Positions 52,548-61,667 are shown, counted from the stretch's first letter. The stretch: 64,000 bases of DNA from Pedobacter rhizosphaerae (GCF_900111155.1 NZ_FOGG01000025.1:1-64000); one strand, 5' to 3'. Made by a program: numbers and translations. Notes: generated from the letters alone by a model not told the origin.

Positions 52548-53879
52548 ATGAAAGAAAAAATACAGACCCCGATAGAGAAAATCATTGCACCGGTAAACCG
52601 TTTCATCCATCTGGAGTATACCAGTGGGATTGTGCTGCTGCTGGGAGTGGTGATCGCGATTATCTGGGCCAATTCATCTTTTGGCGAAAGCTATCACCAT
52701 TTGTGGGAGAAGCACCTTTCCATCGCCTTTGACACCCATACCTTAAACAAACCCTTGCACATCTGGATCAACGACGGGTTGATGGCGCTGTTTTTCTTTG
52801 TGATCGGACTGGAGTTGAAAAGGGAGTTTATGAATGGGGAACTCTCGACGGTCAAAAAAGCGGCGATGCCCATGGCGGCGGCTTTGGGCGGAATGCTTAT
52901 TCCGGCGGGGCTTTATTATCTCATCAACATCAATAGCGGCGGTACACATGGCTGGGGAATACCCATGGCGACAGACATTGCCTTTGCCCTGGCGCTTTTA
53001 TCCATGGCCGGTAAACACATTCCTCCTGCTGTTAAAGTTTTTCTTTCGGCTCTTGCCGTAGCGGATGACCTTGGCGCAGTACTGGTAATCGCTTTTTTTT
53101 ATACGGCACAGGTAAACTTTATGGCGCTCGGGATTGCAGGACTTTTTCTATTGGTGCTCCTTATTGGAAACAGGCTTGGCGTGCGCAGCAGTGCTTTCTA
53201 CCTAATTTTTGGGATCTGTGTCTGGATCGGGTTCCTGCTTTCGGGCGTACATGCCACCATTGCGGGCGTTTTGGTTGCTATTACCATTCCGGCGGTGACC
53301 AGGGTTGAAGAAAAGGTCTATGCCGAAAAGCTCAGAAAGCTTTCCTTTGACTTTGAAGAGGAAATTCCCAACAACAGTACTTTGACCACTCCAGCCCAAC
53401 ACCATACCATCCAGAAGGTGAAAAAACTAAGTCTTGCTGCAGAAACACCGCTGCAAAAGATTGAACATAGCCTCCATCCTTATGTGGCTTTCCTGATTAT
53501 GCCGCTTTTTGCACTGGCCAATTCGGGCATTGTCATCGGGGCTGACATTTTCACGGCTATCCTGAATCCGGTATCGATCGGAGTAACGCTTGGCCTGGTG
53601 GTGGGGAAGTTTACCGGGGTGCTGCTTTTTTCTTTTCTGATGGTCAAAACAGGCTTGGGCGCGCTGCCCCAGGGCGCTGGCTGGAAACACATGGCCGGCA
53701 TTTCCCTGTTGGCCGGTGTAGGTTTTACCATGTCGCTATTTATCAGTGGCCTCGCTTTTGAAGATCCGCTACTGGTGACCCAGGCCAAATATGGCATACT
53801 GCTCGCCTCGCTGGTTTCAGGGGTATTGGGCTTTCTTTACCTGAGGCTGCTGAAAAAAGATGTGCCTGTCGGGGAATGA
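52548..53879 (+). CDS. nhaA: Na+/H+ antiporter NhaA
   Basis: The start at 52548 (MKEKIQTPIEKIIAPVN) gives 443 residues; a TTG at 52527 is in frame. It has the NhaA transmembrane pattern with the ion-binding acids: D143 in IPMATDIAFALALL and the pair D173-D174 in AVADDLGAVLVIAFF (equivalent to E. coli D133 and D163/D164). It exchanges Na+ (or Li+) for H+ for pH and salt tolerance. It is divergent from the DUF389 gene. Confidence 0.95.
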   Translation: MKEKIQTPIEKIIAPVNRFIHLEYTSGIVLLLGVVIAIIWANSSFGESYHHLWEKHLSIAFDTHTLNKPLHIWINDGLMALFFFVIGLELKREFMNGELSTVKKAAMPMAAALGGMLIPAGLYYLININSGGTHGWGIPMATDIAFALALLSMAGKHIPPAVKVFLSALAVADDLGAVLVIAFFYTAQVNFMALGIAGLFLLVLLIGNRLGVRSSAFYLIFGICVWIGFLLSGVHATIAGVLVAITIPAVTRVEEKVYAEKLRKLSFDFEEEIPNNSTLTTPAQHHTIQKVKKLSLAAETPLQKIEHSLHPYVAFLIMPLFALANSGIVIGADIFTAILNPVSIGVTLGLVVGKFTGVLLFSFLMVKTGLGALPQGAGWKHMAGISLLAGVGFTMSLFISGLAFEDPLLVTQAKYGILLASLVSGVLGFLYLRLLKKDVPVGE

Positions 53880-54006
53880 AATACGTTCCTTAACCATTCG
53901 CCTGCTTGCTTGTCGCCTTTGAAAAGAATACTGGATACTTTATTCGAACTCCGGTTAGAAATAAAGCAGAATATTTTGATTGACAAGGCATTATTTTCTC
54001 CTGCGT

Positions 54007-54798
54007 TTACAGGCCTGAATAGTAATCGTAACCCTGTTCTGCCCAATAATCCCTGGGGCGGGTGTCGCTGAAGGACATTGTTCCGATCCGTTTAAGGTTT
54101 TTGATCCCGTATTTGACGGGGATGATCAATCTGAGTGGGGCACCGTGTTCCTTGCTTATCGGCTTTCCGTTCATCTGGTAGGCTAGAATGGTTTGGGGAT
54201 GGAGGACACTGTCCCTTTCCAGGCCGACATAATATTCGCCGTTGGGGGTTTCCAGGCCCATGTAGTTTTTTTGGGCGAGCGCATCGAGTTTGTAGTGGGA
54301 CAGGAAATCGCTCAGTTTTACACCAGCCCAATGCTGGATCTGGTCCCAGCCTTCTACGCATTTAAAATCGAATACAATTTCCGTTTTGGGTAGTGCCTTA
54401 ATGTCTTCAATACCGATTTTCAATGATTCCCTGCTGTTGATCTTTACTTCCAGCTTCCATTTGCCGATATCAAAATCCCCATCATCTTCAATACCAATCA
54501 GGCTGTTGACCCGAACGGTTTTTGCTGCACGTTCTTTCGGATAGGTTTTAACCAGGTGGTTGTTGCTGAAGAAATTGCGGAAGAAAAGTTCAGTTTTATT
54601 TAAGGCCCTTCTCAAAGGTGCTTTCGCACCACCTGTAATTCCGGGCGTTTCCTCTGGTGCATGGAGTAACCATTTCCAACCGGCAATCGCACTACCGCCC
54701 AGTGCAAAAAAAACTCCGAAGGAAATAAAATTGCGGCGTTTTATTTTCTGCTCGATACTCAGCGGGGCTTTAACTTTCCTTTTTTTCTGCTGTTCCAT
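54007..54798 (-). CDS. Molybdopterin-dependent sulfite-oxidase-type oxidoreductase (MsrP-like)
   Basis: A 263-residue protein with N-terminal KRRNFISFGVFFALGG, which could be a twin-arginine signal or membrane anchor, followed by a sulfite-oxidase-fold domain. The molybdenum ligand is C147 in FDFKCVEGWDQIQHWAGVKLSDFL. The GAPLRLIIPVKYGIKNLKRI element is typical of MsrP/YedY-like catalytic subunits. Substrate is unknown. Its start overlaps the cytochrome gene by 29 bases, so the two are coupled. Confidence 0.88.
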   Translation of the reverse strand: MEQQKKRKVKAPLSIEQKIKRRNFISFGVFFALGGSAIAGWKWLLHAPEETPGITGGAKAPLRRALNKTELFFRNFFSNNHLVKTYPKERAAKTVRVNSLIGIEDDGDFDIGKWKLEVKINSRESLKIGIEDIKALPKTEIVFDFKCVEGWDQIQHWAGVKLSDFLSHYKLDALAQKNYMGLETPNGEYYVGLERDSVLHPQTILAYQMNGKPISKEHGAPLRLIIPVKYGIKNLKRIGTMSFSDTRPRDYWAEQGYDYYSGL

Positions 54799-55483
54799 GT
54801 GCTGTTAATTTTTCGTCCTTATCTTTCTCTGTATTTCCTATGACCTCAAAACCCGATACAACAGACCTGAAGTTATTCCATCCAGCGAGCGCAACCTGAA
54901 GGATATGTATCAAAAAGAAAAAAACGTAGCCAATAGTGAGTGCGAAATGGATGATCCGGGCAAAATGATAACCACCACAAAGCCAGCAAAGCCAATAAAA
55001 TTGAACGGGTTTATAAATGGCAAGTCCGGTGATTACGGAACCTAAACCCATTAATATGATTGCTGAGTAGGCTATTCGCTGGGCAGCGTTATATTTTTTA
55101 TGTGGGGGGATGGTTTTTCTGATGTGTAGATCATGAAGTAAAACCAGCCAGGCTTCTTTGAATGAATTTTTCTGGGGCATAAGTTCTCGCCAGGCACCCG
55201 AAAAAATAGTGTAAATGATATAAAGCAATCCATTGAGAAAAAAGAACCACATGAATAAAAAGTGATAGGCCATGCCTTCGGCAAGGCGTTGGGGTATGTG
55301 GAAGTAGTTGTAAAACCACTCCGGAAAGAATTTAATGTAGGTAACGCCAAATATGGAGATTCCATAGGCATCATTTGCCCAATAAATAAACATGCCGCTC
55401 CAAATCATAACGGCAAGCACCGGAAAATTTACCCAATGCGTCCAGCGCATTAAAAAGGCGTGTTTTTCTTCTATCTCTTTCAT
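54770..55483 (-). CDS. Cytochrome b/b6-type membrane subunit
   Basis: A 237-residue membrane protein with four to five hydrophobic segments and His pairs suited to heme ligation: HAFLMRWTHWVNF, AYHFLFMWFFFLNG, HDLHIRKTIPPHKKYN, GYHFARIIHFALTIGYVFFFLIHILQ. It resembles thiosulfate-reductase/formate-dehydrogenase cytochrome b subunits. It is coupled to the molybdopterin protein, so it probably provides electrons from the quinone pool. Confidence 0.85.
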   Translation of the reverse strand: MKEIEEKHAFLMRWTHWVNFPVLAVMIWSGMFIYWANDAYGISIFGVTYIKFFPEWFYNYFHIPQRLAEGMAYHFLFMWFFFLNGLLYIIYTIFSGAWRELMPQKNSFKEAWLVLLHDLHIRKTIPPHKKYNAAQRIAYSAIILMGLGSVITGLAIYKPVQFYWLCWLCGGYHFARIIHFALTIGYVFFFLIHILQVALAGWNNFRSVVSGFEVIGNTEKDKDEKLTAHGTAEKKES

Positions 55484-55530
55484 TGGGCTTTTTTATAACA
55501 TTAACGGAATTTTGTTGGTTCAGGATTTAT

Positions 55531-56292
55531 TTAACCATGCGTTTTGAGTTGCAGCTTTGTGGCCGCGGTTATTTCTCCGCTTTTCGCATTTTGCAGGAAA
55601 GCAATAACCTCAAAATCATTTTTGATGTTCCCTAAAGCTAGATTGACCAGGCCTTTTTCCCTGCCGTTAAGGCTAAAGGTTTCGAAGTGATTTACAATTT
55701 GTACATGATGGAGTGTTCTGCCTTTGTTTTCACCCCGTTCAATTTTATTTGTTGCGTTTGGATTGACAATGGCTAGGATAAGGTGATCATCCTTTACTTG
55801 CCTGATGGTTAGATAACTTAAAGTAATATTTGTGACAGTCTGTTTTTCAAGGGTAATTGCTAAGCGGTTTTGGCCCGTTTGCGATAAGCTATGTTGAAGC
55901 GCGTTGCGAAGGGTCTTTTCCTCGGAGCCAACAAATTGTTGGCTACCGTTTACCACAATTTGGGGCGTATACACGTTGCTAAGCCTTAGCCAGTTTGCAT
56001 ATTGATTCTGCCTTTTTGAGCTTTGGGCACTGCTGAAGCTATCTTTCCAGCCCAGTCTGTCCCAGTAATCTACATGGTAAGCGAGAATGTAGACAGGTTT
56101 TTCCTTATTCTCTTTTTCTATCCTTGCGATCAGTGCATCGGCAGGCGGGCAACTTGAACAACCTTCAGAAGTAAATAGTTCGATAACCGCAAAACCTTGC
56201 GCTGCAGGTCTATCTTGTTTTAAAGTAAAGGCCAGGCTTATTGCAGAAAATGCAATAACTATAAATGCTATTTTTCCAACCATGACAATCAT
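55531..56292 (-). CDS. DUF1223 family secreted thioredoxin-like protein
   Basis: A 253-residue protein with a signal-type N-terminus (MIVMVGKIAFIVIAFSAISLAF) and the DUF1223 motif FAVIELFTSEGCSSCPPADALI (C45 and C48) followed by YILAYHVDYWDRLGWKD. A redox role by its CxxC is inferred from the thioredoxin-like fold. It is 48 bp upstream of the cytochrome gene on the same strand, and divergent from the second ECF sigma. Confidence 0.9.
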   Translation of the reverse strand: MIVMVGKIAFIVIAFSAISLAFTLKQDRPAAQGFAVIELFTSEGCSSCPPADALIARIEKENKEKPVYILAYHVDYWDRLGWKDSFSSAQSSKRQNQYANWLRLSNVYTPQIVVNGSQQFVGSEEKTLRNALQHSLSQTGQNRLAITLEKQTVTNITLSYLTIRQVKDDHLILAIVNPNATNKIERGENKGRTLHHVQIVNHFETFSLNGREKGLVNLALGNIKNDFEVIAFLQNAKSGEITAATKLQLKTHG

Positions 56293-56412
56293 TTTAAGGC
56301 TTAGTCGCTGGTTTTAATTATTCCTTACAAAAAAATAAAATAATCTGTAAGGAATTTAATTTGCTGCCGACTAAAAGGTTAAGCACTATATTTATACAAT
56401 GTACGTAAAAAC

Positions 56413-57006
56413 ATGAATGAAGAAAAGCAAGGTTTAGCGGCAACCAATCAACTTCATAGCGATCCGGTAACCTGGGTTGAAAAATATGCGGATTACCTTT
56501 ATCGTTTTGCCATTTCCAGATTAAGAGATGAGGAAGTGGCAAGAGATTTAGTGCAGGATACTTTTTTAGCTGCATTACAACAATTAGCCCGGTTCGAAGG
56601 AAACAGCAGTGAGAAAACCTGGCTTACTGCAATACTTAGAAATAAGATTGCTGATTTTTACCGAAACCAGGCATCAAGAGGATTAGAGGAAGTCCGGCAA
56701 TCGGAATCCGAACAGGTGGATTTTTTCGATGCAGAAAACGGGCATTGGAACACCCCACATGCCCCGCAATCATTTGGTTTGGAAACAGATAATCCGCTGC
56801 TGATTAAAGAATTGGGCAACATTTTGTCAGGCTGCCTGAAAAAACTGCCTCCGCTATGGTTTTCCGTATTTTCGATGAAACACATAGACGATTATACCTC
56901 GGAAAAAATTTGCCTTGAGCTAAAACTTACTGATGCTAATTTTTGGGTAATTATGCACCGCACAAAACTAAACCTGAGGGCTTGCCTTCAAAAACATTGG
57001 AACTGA
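56413..57006 (+). CDS. ECF-type RNA polymerase sigma factor
   Basis: A 197-residue factor with region 2 (YADYLYRFAISRLRDEEVARDLVQDTFLAALQQLARFEGNSSEKTWLTAILRNKIADFYR) and region 4 (LPPLWFSVFSMKHIDDYTSEKICLELKLTDANFWVIMHRTKLNLRACLQ). The next gene, 1 bp away, encodes a small zinc-finger anti-sigma factor. Confidence 0.93.
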   Translation: MNEEKQGLAATNQLHSDPVTWVEKYADYLYRFAISRLRDEEVARDLVQDTFLAALQQLARFEGNSSEKTWLTAILRNKIADFYRNQASRGLEEVRQSESEQVDFFDAENGHWNTPHAPQSFGLETDNPLLIKELGNILSGCLKKLPPLWFSVFSMKHIDDYTSEKICLELKLTDANFWVIMHRTKLNLRACLQKHWN

Positions 57007-57007
57007 T

Positions 57008-57274
57008 ATGACCGGAGCTTTAAAGAAGATAATATACAATTGCAGGCAGGCAACTTTTCTAATTGAGAAAAAAACATTGGGGAAGATTACAGCCGCAGAA
57101 ACCTTGCAACTACAGATACACCTTGCCGGTTGCTCGATTTGCAGAACTTTTCAGCAACAAAGCATACTGATTAACCGCTTATTTACCGGTTTTAAAACTG
57201 AAGAGTTAAAGCTTGATGATGACTTCAAATCGAGCTTAAAACAAAGAATTGAAAAAGAAATGAATAAAAATTGA
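57008..57274 (+). CDS. Small zinc-finger (zf-HC2-like) anti-sigma factor
   Basis: An 88-residue protein with the HxxxCxxC zinc-binding motif IHLAGCSICRTF, as in soluble anti-sigma factors with an anti-sigma (ASD) zinc domain. No membrane segment follows. Its position 1 bp after the sigma gene supports that it controls that factor by direct binding. Confidence 0.82.
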   Translation: MTGALKKIIYNCRQATFLIEKKTLGKITAAETLQLQIHLAGCSICRTFQQQSILINRLFTGFKTEELKLDDDFKSSLKQRIEKEMNKN

Positions 57275-57333
57275 TTTTAATTGTAAGGATTTTAAACAGG
57301 CCGCGACAAAGAGGGAAACAAAAACACCATAAC

Positions 57334-57567
57334 ATGAAAAATCAATTCTTAAAATCGGCAGCTAAACTTGTGCTGACGGCCTTAGTTACTTTAAGCCTTT
57401 CTGCATCAACTTTTGCAAACAGTCCTCAACAGGATAAAATGGGCAAAAAGAAAATGGATAAGATGGAGAAAAGCAAAATGTCGAAAATGAAGGCAGATTC
57501 CGCCAAAAAAGTCAAAATGGAGAAATCTAAAATGGCAAAAGACAAAATGTCGAAAAGCAAAATGTAA
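57334..57567 (+). CDS. Secreted pentapeptide MXKDX-repeat protein
   Basis: The start at 57334 gives 77 residues: a signal peptide (about 1-30, STFANS) and a mature tail made almost only of Lys, Met, Ser, Asp and Glu (DKMGKKKMDKMEK, KMEKSKMAKDKM), which fits the MXKDX pentapeptide repeat (TIGR02953). Its function is unknown; the composition suggests a metal or redox-buffering role (inference). It is in the ECF-anti-sigma operon. Confidence 0.85.
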   Translation: MKNQFLKSAAKLVLTALVTLSLSASTFANSPQQDKMGKKKMDKMEKSKMSKMKADSAKKVKMEKSKMAKDKMSKSKM

Positions 57568-57572
57568 AAAAC

Positions 57573-57598
57573 AGGCAGGGGTTTTTCAATCCCCTGCC
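57573..57598 (+). terminator. Terminator after the MXKDX gene
   Basis: The stem GGCAGGGG / CCCCTGCC (57574-57581 with 57591-57598) with a loop TTTTTCAAT closes the ECF-anti-sigma-MXKDX unit; the peroxiredoxin gene starts 18 bp later, possibly from read-through. Confidence 0.75.
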
Positions 57599-57615
57599 TA
57601 AATTTATTTAAGTTT

Positions 57616-58197
57616 ATGAGAAGAGTTATACTATTTATTGCACCGTTTATTGCAGTGATTTCAACTGCAAATGCTCAGAAAGGATTGTCAGCAGGCGCAA
57701 ATGCCCCAACTTTTAGCGGGGTAGACCAGAATGGAAAGAAAATTAGTTTGCAAACTTTGTTAAAAGAACATCAATCGGTTGTGCTTTTTTTCTACCGTGG
57801 CCAGTGGTGCCCATATTGCAATAAGCACATTAAAGAACTACAGGATTCCCTGCAATTGCTCACTGCTAAAGGTGCCTATGTTATCGGCGTTACACCGGAA
57901 ACCAGTGAAAATATTTCCAGGACCATCAAGAAAACCAAGGCAGGTTTCTCTATTATACAAGATAAGGATGATGAAATCATGAAAGCCTATGGCGTTAATT
58001 TTATGATGGACGAGGCGACCTTTTCAAAATATAAAGGTTATGGGATTGATTTGGAAGCAAATAATGGTAACACGCGCCATACGCTTCCGGTACCTGCGAC
58101 CTACATTATAGACCGCTCAGGAAAGATCAGGTTTGTCCATTTTGATCCTGATTATAAAAAAAGGGCATCAACTGGAATGCTGCTTACAAAGTTATAG
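57616..58197 (+). CDS. Peroxiredoxin-like (AhpC/TSA) secreted protein
   Basis: A 193-residue protein with signal peptide (ending TANAQ) and thioredoxin-fold block SVVLFFYRGQWCPYCNKHIKELQ (C65 and C68), as in peroxiredoxin-like family proteins. Probably acts in reduction of peroxides or disulfides in the envelope. It follows the ECF operon. Confidence 0.88.
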   Translation: MRRVILFIAPFIAVISTANAQKGLSAGANAPTFSGVDQNGKKISLQTLLKEHQSVVLFFYRGQWCPYCNKHIKELQDSLQLLTAKGAYVIGVTPETSENISRTIKKTKAGFSIIQDKDDEIMKAYGVNFMMDEATFSKYKGYGIDLEANNGNTRHTLPVPATYIIDRSGKIRFVHFDPDYKKRASTGMLLTKL

Positions 58198-58218
58198 CCT
58201 GGAATATTTTTGGTCTTA

Positions 58219-58833
58219 TTATTTCCTGATGCACCAGGTGGTCATGGAGCGCATGCTTTGCACGTTTGTGCTTTTGATCGGTTCATGTAGCTGGCCACCG
58301 AGTTTTTTTGTCAACCGCAGTAGCATTTCCTGGTTTACTAAAAACCGTTCTGTCCCATCGGGCAATACATACCTGCCATTGCCGATAAAATGGACTGCGG
58401 ATTCTATGCCGATTTCTGAGGCGAGGCGGCAGAAGAAATGGCCCCCTGGTTTTAATACCCGCCACATCGCATTCAGCATGAGCTCAAAATGCGCCAGGCT
58501 TTCTGCAAAGTGAAGCACTGCGCTGCTTATGACTAAATCAAATTTATCATTTTCAAATGGCAGGTTTTCTACCGTTGATACCAGGAAGTTTTTCTCTGGG
58601 TTGATTAGCGGATAGCCAGCGGTAGCTTTTCTCAAGGCCAATATAGCTTCCTCGCTCCTATCCACGCCAAAAACCTCCCGATCATTGTTTAAGAAATAGG
58701 TAAGATTTCTGCCTATACCACATCCGGCATCTAAAATGGTGCTGCAGTTGGTATAAGTTCCTTTGAGGATCTGATCAAAGAGATAAATGTCGATATCTCC
58801 AAACGTTTGCTTTGGATTTGGTAAAGGTCTCAT
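58219..58833 (-). CDS. Class I SAM-dependent methyltransferase
   Basis: A 204-residue Rossmann-fold methyltransferase with motif I STILDAGCGIGRNLTYFL, motif IV-type FDLVISSAVLHFAES and post-motif MWRVLKPGGHFFCRL. The substrate is unknown; it is convergent with the peroxiredoxin gene. Confidence 0.88.
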   Translation of the reverse strand: MRPLPNPKQTFGDIDIYLFDQILKGTYTNCSTILDAGCGIGRNLTYFLNNDREVFGVDRSEEAILALRKATAGYPLINPEKNFLVSTVENLPFENDKFDLVISSAVLHFAESLAHFELMLNAMWRVLKPGGHFFCRLASEIGIESAVHFIGNGRYVLPDGTERFLVNQEMLLRLTKKLGGQLHEPIKSTNVQSMRSMTTWCIRK

Positions 58834-58990
58834 TTCGGGTAATGATAAAAATAATCAATCGATATGCAGGAGCTGAGGGATTAACTGGAAAATCAAGTTG
58901 CAATAATGGGGTTCATTTAAGTGAAAATTTTTGCTTTTGAACTTCTACAATTGACAGTGATTTAAGCTCGGCCCTGCGATAGATAAAGTC

Positions 58991-59320
58991 TTAAAATCTA
59001 TAGCGATCATCATCTTTCTCCGGAATTTCTACGAAAGAACTTCTCCAGAGCATGTAGCCAAGCCTCCCACAGGTTTCTGCCACAAAGTATTCTATGTCAG
59101 CAGGCACGTCATTTACAATTCGGTAACGAATTTTATATTTGGGGTTGTAGCTGATGTAAATTACCAGATCCTCGCTGGAAAAGCCCCTGCCGGAAAGGGA
59201 TTTCAGGTGAGTGGTCTGTAGATCCCTCGCGGCCTTTTGCAGCCGGTCATTCATTACTTTGGCTAATGCCTTCTCAGGTTTAAAATCAGTCTCCAGTATA
59301 GCTAAAACGGTGATGGTCAT
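58991..59320 (-). CDS. Small conserved hypothetical protein, paralogue of the gene at 284-595
   Basis: A 109-residue protein similar over its entire length to the product of 284-595 (see that entry). Here it carries the additional C-terminal EKDDDRYRF. No recognised domain. It is on the minus strand next to two methyltransferase genes. Confidence 0.75.
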   Translation of the reverse strand: MTITVLAILETDFKPEKALAKVMNDRLQKAARDLQTTHLKSLSGRGFSSEDLVIYISYNPKYKIRYRIVNDVPADIEYFVAETCGRLGYMLWRSSFVEIPEKDDDRYRF

Positions 59321-59477
59321 GATGCAAATATATTATCGGCCTCGATTTTTGCAAGTGCAGGATGCTAAGCAACTGAAAATGAAACAGAATAATTTTAGCT
59401 TCTAAGCGGGGCTGTATTAGCGCGAACTGAGGCAGATAACGTTTGATGGATAATTTCCATTTAGGTTCCGGCGGACT

Positions 59478-59502
59478 ATCGGACCTTTCAGCGGGGTCCG
59501 AT
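59478..59502. other. Short perfect hairpin of unknown role
   Basis: An 8-bp stem ATCGGACC / GGTCCGAT (59478-59485 with 59495-59502) with a 9-nt loop TTTCAGCGG. It is followed by CAATAAAAAT, not a T tract, so termination is uncertain. It lies between divergent genes. Confidence 0.4.
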
Positions 59503-59667
59503 CAATAAAAATTAGCGTCCAGCTATTTGAGAATAAGTGCCGATTATATAATTTAGTGCCATTAAAGTTTGCTAAACATATCATCCATGAACTTAAAGTT
59601 CAAATTCGCCGGTGGTCATCTGCACCTCCGGAAAGGTTTTTTATGTTTACTTTGCTCTACTTACTTT

Positions 59668-60483
59668 ATGAATCTTATTGATCCAGCGATAGCTGATTTT
59701 TATAACCAATCCTGCGAAGATTCTCGCTTACAGACCGGCCTTGGGCCGCTTGAATTTGAAAGAAACAAATTGCTCATAACTGCTTACCTGCACCAGGCAC
59801 CGATGCATATTGCCGATATTGGAGGGGGAACAGGCCATTATTCCGCTTGGCTCTCTTCTTTAGGTCATTATGTTTATTTAATTGATCCTGTACCGGAACA
59901 TGTCCGGAAAGCAAGAAAAAAAGCAAAAGGAAAAAATGCTTTTAGCTGCGAGATTGGTGAGGCCCGCAGGCTTCCATTTGAAAACGGCAGTTTTGATCTG
60001 GTCATCCTGCACGGACCACTTTATCATTTGCAGCAGCAGGCTAATCGATTGCAGGCGATTAGGGAAAGCCGAAGGATCCTGCGTCCAGGCGGAACGGTCC
60101 TCGGTTTTGCCATTACGCGTGCCGCTTCTACACTTGCAGCCCTAAATACCGGTTTGATTCACGATCCCAGAATATTTCAAATGTGTATTTCCGCGCTAAA
60201 TAGTGGAAACCATACTGCACCGGAAGGAATGCAGGGTATCCTCTCACAGGCATACTACCACACGCCTGATGAGCTGAGGGATGAGTTTGCTTGTAGTCAT
60301 TTTAGCGTTATTGGTTCACATGCAGTTGAGGGTCTGGCCTGGATGGATAGCAATTTTTTCCAAAGCTGGGCGGATCCGGTTAAAAAAGCAAGATTGCTTG
60401 AGCTGATTGCGCTGACAGAACAGGACAGCAGCCTTTTATCCTTAAGCCCGCACATGATGGTTGCAGCTACTGTCGAGATATAA
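59668..60483 (+). CDS. Class I SAM-dependent methyltransferase
   Basis: The start at 59668 (MNLIDPAIADFYNQSCEDSRL) gives 271 residues; a TTG at 59569 would add a non-conserved extension. Motif I is MHIADIGGGTGHYSAWLSSLGH, motif IV FDLVILHGPLYHLQ, and ESRRILRPGGTVLGFAI follows. Small-molecule methyltransferase of unknown substrate. Confidence 0.88.
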   Translation: MNLIDPAIADFYNQSCEDSRLQTGLGPLEFERNKLLITAYLHQAPMHIADIGGGTGHYSAWLSSLGHYVYLIDPVPEHVRKARKKAKGKNAFSCEIGEARRLPFENGSFDLVILHGPLYHLQQQANRLQAIRESRRILRPGGTVLGFAITRAASTLAALNTGLIHDPRIFQMCISALNSGNHTAPEGMQGILSQAYYHTPDELRDEFACSHFSVIGSHAVEGLAWMDSNFFQSWADPVKKARLLELIALTEQDSSLLSLSPHMMVAATVEI

Positions 60484-60754
60484 CAGCTTTGGGCCCACTG
60501 ATTTTCCGGTTATTAAAAGATTGAAGATGTGTTGAGTAAATAGCGATGGTCTTCAGGCTGGTCTTAATCCAGTTCCCTTTCAGTACTGTATGTGCTGACC
60601 CGAGGCTTTGGAAATCAGTGGAATGGCTTTGAATAGAAAATCAGATTTTTCGGCCGCTTTATGGGAACAATAAGAATAGGCTTGACTCAGCCATCTATTA
60701 TTAGAGAAGGTATCGACCTTTAAAACATATTGGTTTATATGAACCCGTATAAGC

Positions 60755-60785
60755 AACAAGGCCTGGAATTGTACCAGGCCTTGTT
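60755..60785. terminator. Bidirectional hairpin terminator
   Basis: A perfect 12-bp stem AACAAGGCCTGG / CCAGGCCTTGTT (60755-60766 with 60774-60785) with loop AATTGTA lies between the plus-strand methyltransferase and the minus-strand small gene at 60860. The rest of 60484-60859 shows nothing else. Confidence 0.75.
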
Positions 60786-60859
60786 TATCAATCCTTTTTG
60801 ATCTCGATGCATATTAGCTATGGAAGCTGGTTCAATACCCTTTCTTGGCAGGGTGCCTA

Positions 60860-61084
60860 TTATTGGTACACCACTTCAAAGCTTCCATACATAGCCATTT
60901 CGGCGCTGTGAGAAACATTCAGCTTTAATTTTAACTGATCGATAAGTTCCTTTGCAAAAGCAATGCTCCTGTTGAGATCCTTCATGCCACGGATTTCAAT
61001 TCCCCGCTGGAGCATTTTGAATTTAGATGGTTCAAACTTTTCAATGAATTTTTCGAGGTCTTTAGTCTGTGCTGTTTTATCCAT
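60860..61084 (-). CDS. Small hypothetical protein
   Basis: A 74-residue soluble protein (MDKTAQTKDLEKFIEKFEPSKFKM...). It is helical and acidic-basic, without membrane segment or recognised family. A longer alternative frame on the same strand is less coding-like. It may be a stress-type small protein, as are its neighbours. Confidence 0.55.
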   Translation of the reverse strand: MDKTAQTKDLEKFIEKFEPSKFKMLQRGIEIRGMKDLNRSIAFAKELIDQLKLKLNVSHSAEMAMYGSFEVVYQ

Positions 61085-61417
61085 AGGTATATTTTTTTAA
61101 TCCTGAACCACTTAAAAGCACTTTTTGTTTTTTGAATGCTGGTAATTATCCACATTTCATGCAGCACACCGATTTTAACGGCAAGCACTACGTTACATTT
61201 TCAGGGATAAATACTCCGGCATTCAACAATCTCACCGCAGCGGATGTTGCACTTTATTTTAAGTGGTGCTTGATCAAGACTTTATGCTTTGCAACAAAAT
61301 TTTCACCCAAATCCTTGCCTTTGTTGGGATCTATTAGGCTATCCCGGTGAGATGGATAAGGTAATAATAAGCCAAAAAAATGAAAACTGGGAGGCATTGT
61401 ACCTGCGGCTTAGCATT

Positions 61418-61451
61418 GAAGCCGTAATTCTGTTCAATAGATTACGGCTTC
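61418..61451 (+). terminator. Hairpin downstream of the DUF6496 gene
   Basis: An 11-bp stem GAAGCCGTAAT / ATTACGGCTTC (61418-61428 with 61441-61451) with loop TCTGTTCAATAG is followed by GTTTTT on the plus strand. It lies past the end of the minus-strand small gene; on that strand there is no T tract, so only the plus-strand reading is terminator-like. The gap 61085-61473 shows nothing else. Confidence 0.6.
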
Positions 61452-61473
61452 GTTTTTGGGGTTATTTGGGAGC

Positions 61474-61647
61474 TTATTTCTTTTTGGGAACCTTTGCTCC
61501 TTCTTTTTTAGCTTCGGAAAGCCCGATAGCGATTGCCTGTTTTTTGGAAGTTACTTTTTTGCCTGTTCCGGTTTTCAGCGTTCCTTCTTTTCTTTCGTGC
61601 ATGGCTTGTTCGACTTTTTCGCCAGCTTTTTCTGAATACTTTGCCAT
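61474..61647 (-). CDS. DUF6496-type small basic protein
   Basis: A 57-residue protein beginning MAKYSEKAGEKVEQAMHERK and continuing GTLKTGTGKKVTSKKQAIAIGLSEAKKEGAKVPKKK. The ERKEGTLKTG and TSKKQAIAIGLSEA blocks are typical of the small DUF6496 family of Bacteroidota. It is lysine-rich and probably nucleic-acid binding (inference). It lies 20 bp downstream of the SDR gene on the same strand. Confidence 0.85.
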   Translation of the reverse strand: MAKYSEKAGEKVEQAMHERKEGTLKTGTGKKVTSKKQAIAIGLSEAKKEGAKVPKKK

Positions 61648-61667
61648 AATATTATTGTTTAAAAGGT

